Shown here one piece after another: positions 1-5,672 of a stretch of DNA of 6,277 bases (positions within the stretch are counted from its first letter, which is position 1; the number at the start of each line of letters is the position of its first letter). The position numbers and the translations under genes were made by a program. The stretch spans positions 1-6,277 of the forward strand of contig JAFATL010000338.1 of assembly GCA_019243975.1 (NCBI GenBank), given 5' to 3'. The notes under the pieces were generated by a model, which worked only from the letters and a program-made list of their open reading frames with translations, did no database searches and was not told the origin of the DNA. The stretch is from Actinomycetota bacterium (GTDB taxonomy: Bacteria > Actinomycetota > Acidimicrobiia > Acidimicrobiales > JAFATL01).

Positions 1-53
1 ACAAGATCCAGTTCAAGCGGCTCGACGAGGACACCGAAGAGGCAGCCTCCTAA
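1..53 (+). CDS. rpoZ: Probable RNA polymerase omega subunit, C-terminal end (partial)
   Basis: Only the last 16 codons are present, read from position 3 and ending at TAA 51-53; they give KIQFKRLDEDTEEAAS. The start and the conserved core lie outside the window. Omega subunits of many bacteria end in a stretch like 'ALEEIAxGKI' followed by a variable acidic tail, and the visible GKI-like beginning plus acidic tail fits that. The stronger argument is position: in Actinomycetota rpoZ commonly sits directly before coaBC. The stop is 7 nt before the coaBC start, so the two are probably one transcript. Omega helps assemble RNA polymerase by holding the beta' subunit. The identification rests on synteny and a short tail, so another small gene cannot be excluded. 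Confidence 0.6.
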   Translation, partial: KIQFKRLDEDTEEAAS

Positions 54-58
54 GGCGG
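52..58 (+). promoter_or_regulatory. Ribosome binding site of coaBC
   Basis: AAGGCGG lies 2 nt before the GTG start at 61; its AAGG core ends 5 nt before that start. It overlaps the TAA stop of the upstream gene, which suggests translational coupling. It supports GTG 61 as the real start. Confidence 0.5.
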
Positions 59-60
59 TC

Positions 61-1257
61 GTGCGGCCCGGCACGCGCATCGTCCTCGGCGTTTCGGGGG
101 GGATCGCCGCCTACAAGGCAGTGGAGGTGTGCCGGCAACTGGTCGACGCCGGCGCCCACGTGAGCCCCGTCCTCACCGAGGACGCGCTGCGCTTCGTCGG
201 CGCCCTCACCTTCTCGGCCCTCGCGTCCGAACCGGCCCGCACCTCGTTGTGGGACGGGCCCGACCTCATTCCCCACACGCGCCTCGGTCAGCGTGCCGAC
301 CTCATCGTCATCGCGCCGGCCACCGCGCGCGTGATCGCCAAGTACGCGGCGGGCATCTCCGACGACTTGCTGACCGCGACGCTCCTCGCCACCCGCGCGC
401 CCGTCGTGGTGTGCCCGGCGATGCACACCGAGATGTGGGAGCACCCGTCGGTGCAGGACAACCTGGCCACGCTGCGCGCCCGGGGCGTGCACATCGTCGA
501 CCCCGAGTCGGGCCGCTTGGCCGGTGGTGACGAGGGAACGGGCCGCCTGGCTGATCCGGCGCGCATCGTGGCGGCCATCGACGCGGTGCTCGGGCCCGGC
601 GATCTCGACGGTGTGCACGTCGTCGTCACCGCCGGCGGCACGCGCGAGCCGATCGACCCGGTGCGCTTCATCGGCAATCGCTCGTCTGGGAAGCAGGGCC
701 ACGCCCTGGCCGACGAGGCCGCCGGGCGGGGGGCGCGGGTCACGCTGATCACGACCTCCGAGCGGGCTGCGTCCGCAGGCGTCGACGCGCGTCGCGTGGA
801 GACGGCGGCCGAGATGGAGGCGGCGGTGCTCGACGTCGCAGCCGACGCCGACGTGGTGATCATGGCCGCGGCGGTCGCCGACTTCCGGCCCAAGGCCAGT
901 GCGGCCCAGAAGATCAAGAAGGCCGAAGGCGTGCCCGAGGTCGTGCTCGAGGCCACCACCGACATCCTGGCCGAGCTCGGTCGCCGCAAGCGGCCCGGCC
1001 AGGTGCTGGTGGGCTTCGCGGCGGAGACCGACGACGTGCGGGCGCAGGCGGCCGACAAGCTCCGGCGCAAGCGCCTCGACCTCATCGTGGCCAATGACGT
1101 AACCGCCCCCGGAGCGGGGTTCTCGCACGACACCAACGAGGTGGTGATCCTGGGGGCCGACGGCTTGGAGCAGAATGTCGGGCTGCGGGACAAGCGGGGG
1201 GTGGCGCGAGAAGTGCTCGACGTCGTCGTTCCCCTCCTACGACGCACAGGCGCATAG
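61..1257 (+). CDS. coaBC: Bifunctional phosphopantothenoylcysteine decarboxylase / phosphopantothenate-cysteine ligase
   Basis: A 398-residue, full-length CoaBC (Dfp). The C-terminal CoaB part joins 4'-phosphopantothenate to cysteine using CTP; the N-terminal FMN-dependent CoaC part decarboxylates the product to 4'-phosphopantetheine, on the path to coenzyme A in the cytosol. CoaC (about residues 5-175) shows the flavin-binding GVSGGIAAYK (10-19), the catalytic His in IPHTRLG (H72), APATA (85-89) and the PxMNxxMW motif as PAMHTEMW (119-126). CoaB (about 185-398) shows TAGGTREPIDPVRFIGNRSSGK (around 190-211, N206), AAAVADFRP (269-277), KIKK (284-287), GFAAET (328-333) and LIVANDV (351-357). 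The GTG start at 61 puts the usual few residues before the first strand and has a ribosome binding site. Odd points are His for Asn in PxMNxxMW and no Cys in the flap GRLAGGDEGTGR (151-162); both appear to be lineage variants. Confidence 0.97.
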   Translation: MRPGTRIVLGVSGGIAAYKAVEVCRQLVDAGAHVSPVLTEDALRFVGALTFSALASEPARTSLWDGPDLIPHTRLGQRADLIVIAPATARVIAKYAAGISDDLLTATLLATRAPVVVCPAMHTEMWEHPSVQDNLATLRARGVHIVDPESGRLAGGDEGTGRLADPARIVAAIDAVLGPGDLDGVHVVVTAGGTREPIDPVRFIGNRSSGKQGHALADEAAGRGARVTLITTSERAASAGVDARRVETAAEMEAAVLDVAADADVVIMAAAVADFRPKASAAQKIKKAEGVPEVVLEATTDILAELGRRKRPGQVLVGFAAETDDVRAQAADKLRRKRLDLIVANDVTAPGAGFSHDTNEVVILGADGLEQNVGLRDKRGVAREVLDVVVPLLRRTGA

Positions 1258-1262
1258 AGGAG
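1257..1262 (+). promoter_or_regulatory. Ribosome binding site of metK
   Basis: GAGGAG ends 5 nt before the GTG start at 1268 and shares its first G with the TAG stop of coaBC. This is the best Shine-Dalgarno match in the window. It fixes the metK start at 1268 rather than at the in-frame upstream codons that lie inside coaBC, and suggests coupling to coaBC translation. Confidence 0.75.
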
Positions 1263-1267
1263 TAATC

Positions 1268-2464
1268 GTGGGCAGCAAGTACACATTCACGTCGGAGTCG
1301 GTGACCGAGGGTCATCCCGACAAGATGGCCGACCAGGTCTCGGACGCCGTCCTCGACGCCATCCTCGACGCCGACCCCAGTGGGCGCGTGGCCTGCGAGA
1401 CGCTGCTCACGACCGGCCTCGTGGTCGTCGCCGGTGAGATCACCACCAACGCCTACGTCGAGATCCCCAAGCTGGTGCGGGAGACGATCTGCGAGATCGG
1501 TTACGACCGCGAGTCGTTCGGTTTCGACGGCAACACGTGCGGCGTGGTCACCGCCATCGACGAGCAGTCGCCCAACATCGCCCAAGGTGTCGACACCGCC
1601 CTCGAGGTGCGCAGCGGCAGCAGCGGTGAAGACCTGCTCAACGCGCAGGGCGCGGGCGACCAGGGAATGATGTTCGGCTTCGCCTGCGACGAGACCGACG
1701 ACCTCATGCCGCTGCCGATCTGGCTGGCGCACCGGCTGGCCCAGCGCCTGTCGGAGGTGCGCAAGGCGGGGGTGCTGCCGTACCTGCGGCCCGACGGCAA
1801 GACGCAGGTCACGTTCGAGTACGAAGACGGCCGGCCCGTGCGCCTCAAGACCGTGCTCATCTCGACGCAGCACCAGCCCGGCCTCGACCTCGAGACGTTG
1901 CTCAAGCCCGACCTCAACGAGCACGTGATCCATCCGTTGCTGCCCGGGCAGTTCGCCGACGACAAGTACGAGGTGCTGGCCAACCCCACGGGCAAGTTCG
2001 AGCTGGGCGGCCCCCACGCCGACACCGGCCTCACCGGCCGCAAGATCATCGTCGACACTTACGGCGGCGCCGCCCGCCACGGCGGTGGTGCGTTCTCCGG
2101 CAAGGACCCGTCGAAGGTCGACCGCTCGGCCGCCTACGCGGCCCGCTGGGTGGCCAAGCACGTGGTCGGGGCGGGCGCGGCCCGTCGCTGCGAGATCCAG
2201 GTGGCGTACGCCATCGGTGTCGCCCGCCCGGTCTCCGTCCTGGTCGAAACGTTCGGCACCGAGCAGGTCGACCCGGCCAAGATCGAGCAGGCCGTCAACG
2301 AGGTGTTCGACCTCCGCCCGGCGGCCATCATCCGTGACCTCGACCTGCGCCGGCCCATCTACCGGCGCACGGCGGCGTACGGCCACTTCGGGCGGGCCGA
2401 CAAGGAGTTCACCTGGGAGCGCCTCAGCAAGCTCGACCAAATGAAGCAAGCGCTCGGGCTGTAA
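1268..2464 (+). CDS. metK: S-adenosylmethionine synthetase (methionine adenosyltransferase)
   Basis: A 398-residue enzyme that makes S-adenosylmethionine from methionine and ATP, releasing phosphate and diphosphate; the family works as a cytosolic tetramer with Mg2+ and K+. The N-terminus reads KYTFTSESVTEGHPDK, with the ATP-binding GHPDK at 15-19. The signature GAGDQGMMFGFA lies at 128-139, and the glycine-rich phosphate-binding loop GGGAFSGKDPSKVDRSAAY at 272-290. All three family domains are present and the length is normal. The GTG start was chosen because it follows GAGGAG at 5 nt and places the SESVTEGHPDK block where the family has it. The gap to coaBC is only 10 nt, so there is no room for a SAM riboswitch directly upstream. 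The product supplies the methyl donor for RsmB, encoded downstream. The last four codons and the stop form part of a perfect hairpin. Confidence 0.98.
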   Translation: MGSKYTFTSESVTEGHPDKMADQVSDAVLDAILDADPSGRVACETLLTTGLVVVAGEITTNAYVEIPKLVRETICEIGYDRESFGFDGNTCGVVTAIDEQSPNIAQGVDTALEVRSGSSGEDLLNAQGAGDQGMMFGFACDETDDLMPLPIWLAHRLAQRLSEVRKAGVLPYLRPDGKTQVTFEYEDGRPVRLKTVLISTQHQPGLDLETLLKPDLNEHVIHPLLPGQFADDKYEVLANPTGKFELGGPHADTGLTGRKIIVDTYGGAARHGGGAFSGKDPSKVDRSAAYAARWVAKHVVGAGAARRCEIQVAYAIGVARPVSVLVETFGTEQVDPAKIEQAVNEVFDLRPAAIIRDLDLRRPIYRRTAAYGHFGRADKEFTWERLSKLDQMKQALGL

Positions 2465-2477
2465 CCAGCCCGAGCGC
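2450..2477 (+). terminator. Perfect 12-bp hairpin over the metK stop codon
   Basis: GCGCTCGGGCTG (2450-2461) and CAGCCCGAGCGC (2466-2477) are exact reverse complements. They enclose a 4-nt loop TAAC that contains the metK stop codon. The stem is very stable, but what follows (AATCACATTGGTT) is only mildly T-rich and is not a proper U-tract. It may be a U-poor terminator, an mRNA 3'-end stabiliser, or one state of an alternative fold with the repeat at 2491-2502. The repeat itself is plain to see; the role is inferred. Confidence 0.5.
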
Positions 2478-2490
2478 AATCACATTGGTT

Positions 2491-2502
2491 CGCTCCGGGC
2501 TG
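2491..2502 (+). repeat. Third copy of the hairpin arm (alternative pairing partner)
   Basis: CGCTCCGGGCTG repeats the left arm of the metK-end hairpin (CGCTCGGGCTG, 2451-2461) with one extra C. It can therefore pair with the middle arm CAGCCCGAGCG (2466-2476) over 11 bp with a single bulged C and a 14-nt loop. This pairing and the 2450-2477 hairpin exclude each other. A short hairpin GGGC-TGC-GCCC (2497-2507) overlaps it. Confidence 0.45.
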
Positions 2503-2517
2503 CGCCCTGCGCTCACT

Positions 2518-2551
2518 CCGCCGGGCACCCCTGAGGGGCCCCGCCCGGCGG
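2518..2551 (+). terminator. Nested GC hairpin directly before priA (possible terminator or attenuator)
   Basis: The outer arms CCGCCGGGC (2518-2526) and GCCCGGCGG (2543-2551) are complementary over 9 bp. Inside, CCCC-TGA-GGGG (2528-2538) forms a small hairpin, leaving an A on the left and CCCC on the right unpaired. A T-rich stretch follows (CTTGTTGAGAGTTGTT), although it is already the start of priA. The GGCGGG that could act as the priA ribosome binding site lies in or next to the right arm. The fold could end metK transcription or limit priA translation; both are inferences. Confidence 0.4.
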
Positions 2552-2555
2552 GCCC

Positions 2556-4253
2556 TTGTTGAGAGTTGTTCGAGTTCTTCCTGACGGACCCATAGACAAG
2601 TCGTTCGACTACCTCGTTCCCGAGTCGATGGATGCCGACGTTCGCGTCGGCACGCTGGTGCGGGTCGAGCTGCACGGGCGGCGCGTGCGGGGCTGGGTCG
2701 TGGCCGACGACGTGGAACCGCCTGCCGGCGTGCAGTTGCGACCGATCGCCAAGGTCACCGGCCGGGGCCCGTCGGCTGAACTGGTCGCCCTCGCCCACTG
2801 GGCGGCGTGGCGGTGGGCGGGCCGGCCCGCGCAGCTGCTGCATACGGCCTCGCCGCCGGTCGCCGTGCGCGAGCTCGCGAGTCGTACCGCGCGAGCAATT
2901 GCCGCGACTGCGAGTGAGCTGACGGCCGAGGCCTTGGCACGGCCGCGTTCGGTCGTGCGTATCGCGCCGGCCGCCGACCGGTACCCGTTGCTGGCCGCCG
3001 TGGCGCGAGCGCGTGACGCCCTGGTGCTGGCGCCGTCGGTCGAGAGCGCGGGTCGCCTGGCAGCGCGGCTTCGGCGCGACGGCCTACCAGTTGCGCTCAT
3101 GCCGCACGACTGGGCGGCCGCCGCGGGCGGGAGCCACGTCGTCGTCGGCACGCGGGCGGCGGCGTGGGCGCCCGCCCCGACGCTGGGCGCCGTCGTCGTG
3201 CTCGACGCCCATGACGAGGTGTACCAGGAGGAACGGGCGCCGACCTGGAACGCGTGGGTCGTGGCGGCCCAGCGGGCTGCCCGCGCCGGTGTGCCGTGCC
3301 TGCTCGTCACGCCCTGCCCCACCCCCGACCATCTGGCGTGGGGGCCGGTCTTCCCTCCATCCCGAGCGGACGAACGCGAGGGCTGGCCCGTCGTGGAGGT
3401 GATCGACCGGCGCGCCGACGACCCTCGCACCGGCCTGTTCTCCGACCGGCTCGTCGCCGCGCTGCGAAGCGGCGAGCGCGTCGTGTGCGTGCTCAACCGC
3501 AAGGGCCGAGCGCGACTGCTCGCCTGCACCGCGTGCGGGGAGTTGGCGCGGTGCGACGTCTGCGGCGCGTCCGTGTCGCAAGACGCGCAGACCTTGCGGT
3601 GCGCGCACTGCGGCGCCACCCGTCCGCTGGTGTGCGCGTCGTGCGGCAGCACGCGCCTCAAGACGTTGCGGGCCGGTGTCACGCGCGTGCGCGAAGAACT
3701 GGAGGCGTTGGCCGGCCGTTCGGTCAGCGAGGTCACGGGCGACAGCGCTGCCGTCCCCGACACGCCGATCGTGGTTGGCACCGAGGCGGTGCTCCATCGG
3801 GTGCGCAACGCGGGGGTGGTCGCCTTCCTCGACTTCGACCAGGAGCTCCTCGCGCCCAGGTACCGCGCCGGTGACGAAGCGTTGGCGTTGCTCGTCCGGG
3901 CCGCCCGCTTGGTTGGGCCCCGCCGCAACGGTGGCCGTGTACTGGTGCAGACACGCGTCCCTGCCCACGACGTCCTCGACGCCGCCGTCAGCGCCGACCC
4001 GTCGGCGTGGGCAGCCGGGGAAGCGACTCGTCGGACCGAGCTCGGGCTGCCGCCGGCCACGGCCATGGCCGTGGTGTCGGGCGAGGCGGCGGGAGCGTTC
4101 GTGGCCGGCGTCGCCGGCATCGACGTGCAGGGTCCCGCCGACGGGCGCTACCGGCTGCGGGCGCCCGACCACGCCACCCTGTGCGACGCGTTGGCCGCAG
4201 CTCCTCGCCCGCCGGGCCGCCTGCGGATCGAGGTCGATCCTCTCCGCGTCTAG
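2556..4253 (+). CDS. priA: PriA-like primosomal protein N', helicase motifs lost
   Basis: A 565-residue PriA, shorter than the roughly 730 residues of E. coli PriA. PriA recognises stalled forks and D-loops and starts reloading of the replicative helicase. The N-terminal DNA-binding domain (about 1-100) begins RVVRVLPDGPIDKSFDYLVPE. The ATPase core is degenerate: no GxGKT around 130-150, LDAHDE (216-221) where the DEAH-type box should be, and RAARLVGPR (448-456) in place of the QxxGRxGR helicase motif. The zinc-binding insert is complete, with four CxxC pairs at C324/327, C333/336, C349/352 and C360/363. The C-terminal part (GTEAVLH, LVQT, ELGLPP) is conserved. An inactive helicase core is the known state of actinobacterial PriA, so this is not a decayed copy. 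An in-frame TGA at 2532 rules out a longer protein. The only possible starts are TTG 2556 and TTG 2559, and neither has a strong ribosome binding site. Confidence 0.93.
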   Translation: MLRVVRVLPDGPIDKSFDYLVPESMDADVRVGTLVRVELHGRRVRGWVVADDVEPPAGVQLRPIAKVTGRGPSAELVALAHWAAWRWAGRPAQLLHTASPPVAVRELASRTARAIAATASELTAEALARPRSVVRIAPAADRYPLLAAVARARDALVLAPSVESAGRLAARLRRDGLPVALMPHDWAAAAGGSHVVVGTRAAAWAPAPTLGAVVVLDAHDEVYQEERAPTWNAWVVAAQRAARAGVPCLLVTPCPTPDHLAWGPVFPPSRADEREGWPVVEVIDRRADDPRTGLFSDRLVAALRSGERVVCVLNRKGRARLLACTACGELARCDVCGASVSQDAQTLRCAHCGATRPLVCASCGSTRLKTLRAGVTRVREELEALAGRSVSEVTGDSAAVPDTPIVVGTEAVLHRVRNAGVVAFLDFDQELLAPRYRAGDEALALLVRAARLVGPRRNGGRVLVQTRVPAHDVLDAAVSADPSAWAAGEATRRTELGLPPATAMAVVSGEAAGAFVAGVAGIDVQGPADGRYRLRAPDHATLCDALAAAPRPPGRLRIEVDPLRV

Positions 4254-4294
4254 TTCTCAGAGCGTGGACGGCAGCCGGTAACCTCATGCCCCTC

Positions 4295-4792
4295 ATGGCC
4301 CAGTACGACATCCGCGTGTTCGGCGACCCCGTCCTGCGCACGCCCACGCCGCCCGTCACCGACATCGATGGCGCCCTCAAGCAGCTGGTCGACGACATGC
4401 TCGAGACGATGTACGCGGCGCCCGGTGTGGGCCTGGCCGCCCCGCAGGTCGGCGTGCAGAAGCGGTTCTTCGTCTACGACGTCGGCGACGGTCCCGGCGT
4501 CGTGATCAACCCGGAGATCAAGGAGACCAGCGGCGAGTGGGAGCACGACGAGGGCTGCCTGTCGGTCCCCGGTCTGTTCTGGCCGATCACGCGCCCCAAG
4601 CTGGTGCACTTGGTGGGGCTCGACATCGATGGCAACGACATCGAGTTCGAGGCCGACGAGCTGTTGGCTCGCATGTTCCAGCACGAGGTCGACCACCTCG
4701 ACGGCGTGCTGCTGCTGGCGCGATTGGATGGCGACCAGCGCAAGGAAGCCATGCGAACGCTGCGCAGCCGCACCCTCGACATCCCGAGTTAA
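4295..4792 (+). CDS. def: Peptide deformylase
   Basis: A 165-residue metalloenzyme that removes the formyl group from the N-terminal Met of new proteins at the ribosome. All three family motifs are intact: GVGLAAPQ (44-51), EGCLS (86-90) and QHEVDH (129-134). The metal ligands are therefore C88, H130 and H134, with E131 as catalytic base. The length matches the E. coli enzyme (about 169). ATG 4295 gives MAQYDIRVFGDPVLR, which matches the usual MAxxxIRxxGDPVL start. ATG 4286, three codons earlier (MPL), is also possible, and neither has a clear Shine-Dalgarno sequence. The frame stays open upstream inside priA, but that part is a shadow of priA. The gene starts 41 nt after priA and ends 9 nt before fmt, whose product adds the formyl group that Def removes; def-fmt is a very common pair. 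Confidence 0.97.
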   Translation: MAQYDIRVFGDPVLRTPTPPVTDIDGALKQLVDDMLETMYAAPGVGLAAPQVGVQKRFFVYDVGDGPGVVINPEIKETSGEWEHDEGCLSVPGLFWPITRPKLVHLVGLDIDGNDIEFEADELLARMFQHEVDHLDGVLLLARLDGDQRKEAMRTLRSRTLDIPS

Positions 4793-4804
4793 GGCACACC
4801 CACG
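4791..4804 (+). promoter_or_regulatory. fmt translation start region: AAGG and ACG codon
   Basis: AAGG (4791-4794) overlaps the def TAA stop and ends 7 nt before ACG (4802-4804), a good Shine-Dalgarno distance. Reading from ACG gives (M)RLVFLGTPE, exactly where Fmt proteins begin. Between the in-frame stop TAA 4790-4792 and ATG 4832 there is no ATG, GTG or TTG in this frame; the only other near-start is CTG 4817, inside the conserved strand. This supports ACG as the start, or a changed or misread ATG. Confidence 0.55.
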
Positions 4805-5659
4805 CGCCTCGTCTTCCTGGGCACCCCCGAGATGGCGGTCCCCAGCCTGCGCGCCCTCGTCGACGCCGGCCACGACGTCGCCCTCGTCGTCAGCCAGCCC
4901 GACAAGAAGCGGGGGAGGGGCGGCGGCCTCGCGCCCAGTCCGGTGAAAGCGGCGGCGCTCGAGCTGGGCCTGCCGGTCACCGACAAGGTCGACGATGCTC
5001 TCGAGGTGGGCGCCGAGCTCGGCGTGGTCGTGGCCTTCGGCCGGCTGATCAAGCCGCACGTGCTCGCCGAGCTGCCGATGGTCAACATCCACTTCTCGCT
5101 GCTGCCGCGCTGGCGCGGCGCCGCCCCGCTGGAGCGGGCCATTCTGGCCGGCGACACCGAGACCGGCGTGTGCCTGATGCAGCTCGAGGAGGGGCTCGAC
5201 ACCGGACCCGTGTACGCGTGCGAGCGGCTGGCGATCGGCCCCGAGGAGTCGGCCGACGAGCTGCGGGCCCGGCTGGTGGAGGCGGGCACGCGCATCCTGA
5301 TCGACGCCCTCGAGCGCGGCCTGGGCGCGCCGACGCCGCAAGAGGGTGAGACGACCTACGCCGAGAAGCTCGACCCGGCCGAGCTTCGCCTCGATTGGCA
5401 CCGTCCGGCCGACGAGCTGCATCGGGTCGTGCGGCTGGGCCGGGCGTGGTCGACGTTCCGGCACCACCGCCTGCGAGTGCTGGAGGCGCGCCTCGCGGAA
5501 CACGGCGCCGGGCCCGGGGTCCTCGACGGCACGGTGGTCGGGGCCGGCGACGGTCGCGGCCTGGAACTGGTCACGGTCCAGCCTGAGGGCAAGGGGCCAC
5601 AGCCGGCGGCGGCATGGCGCAACGGCGCCCGGCCGCAACCAGGCGAGACGTTCGAGTGA
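4802..5659 (+). CDS. fmt: Methionyl-tRNA formyltransferase with apparent ACG start
   Basis: Transfers formyl from 10-formyltetrahydrofolate to Met-tRNAfMet, making the initiator tRNA. From ACG 4802 the protein has 285 residues, somewhat shorter than the usual 310-315, mainly in the C-terminal domain. The catalytic domain begins RLVFLGTPEMAVPSL and has the tRNA-contacting loop QPDKKRGRGGGLAPSPVK (32-49). The active site is VNIHFSLLPRWRGAAP (94-109) with N95 and H97, and D133 in GLDTGP (131-136) completes the Asn-His-Asp set. The C-terminal tRNA-binding domain starts near TYAEKLDPAELRLDW (185-199) and ends with VQPEGK and a PGETF-like tail. Starting at ATG 4832 instead would remove the first beta strand and the GTPE turn of the Rossmann fold, which a working enzyme should need. 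def and fmt are in the same reading frame, separated by one TAA and three codons. The function is near certain; the start is not. Confidence 0.93.
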   Translation, partial: TRLVFLGTPEMAVPSLRALVDAGHDVALVVSQPDKKRGRGGGLAPSPVKAAALELGLPVTDKVDDALEVGAELGVVVAFGRLIKPHVLAELPMVNIHFSLLPRWRGAAPLERAILAGDTETGVCLMQLEEGLDTGPVYACERLAIGPEESADELRARLVEAGTRILIDALERGLGAPTPQEGETTYAEKLDPAELRLDWHRPADELHRVVRLGRAWSTFRHHRLRVLEARLAEHGAGPGVLDGTVVGAGDGRGLELVTVQPEGKGPQPAAAWRNGARPQPGETFE

Positions 5660-5672
5660 CGTCTCCGGCCCG

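Noticed and set aside
96..102. Run of seven G in coaBC as a frameshift or slippage site
   Set aside because: It encodes the conserved Gly-Gly of GVSGGIAAYK in the correct frame, so nothing is broken; slippage would only damage the enzyme.
1175..1267. N-terminal extension of metK from an upstream in-frame start
   Set aside because: It lies in coaBC, and the extra 31 residues do not resemble MetK. GAGGAG at 1257-1262 points to GTG 1268.
1258..1267. SAM riboswitch controlling metK
   Set aside because: Only 10 nt separate coaBC and metK, too little for a riboswitch, and none is recognisable in the window.
13..1286. Long minus-strand open frames opposite coaBC
   Set aside because: They mirror the third-position GC bias of coaBC. 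The translations are Arg/Gly/His- or Ser/Arg-rich with no recognisable domain, whereas the + strand has every CoaBC motif.
1082..2479. 465-residue minus-strand open frame opposite metK
   Set aside because: Low-complexity shadow of metK; no family motif seen, and it spans the coaBC-metK junction without any start signal.
2478..2555. Promoter for priA in the metK-priA gap
   Set aside because: TTGGTT near 2485 is the only -35-like stretch, and no -10-like sequence follows at a suitable distance; the region is almost all GC-rich inverted repeats.
2609..4172. Minus-strand open frames opposite priA
   Set aside because: Composition-driven (Ala, Arg, Ser, Thr) shadows of a GC-rich gene; priA is supported by its zinc motifs and conserved ends.
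4007..4294. Long N-terminal extension of def
   Set aside because: The frame happens to be open within priA; the translation is Arg/Gly-rich and unlike Def. MAQYDIRVFGDP is the family start.
4832..4834. ATG 4832 as the fmt start
   Set aside because: It would delete RLVFLGTPE, which is conserved and forms the first strand and turn of the folate-binding fold. No ribosome binding site lies before it.
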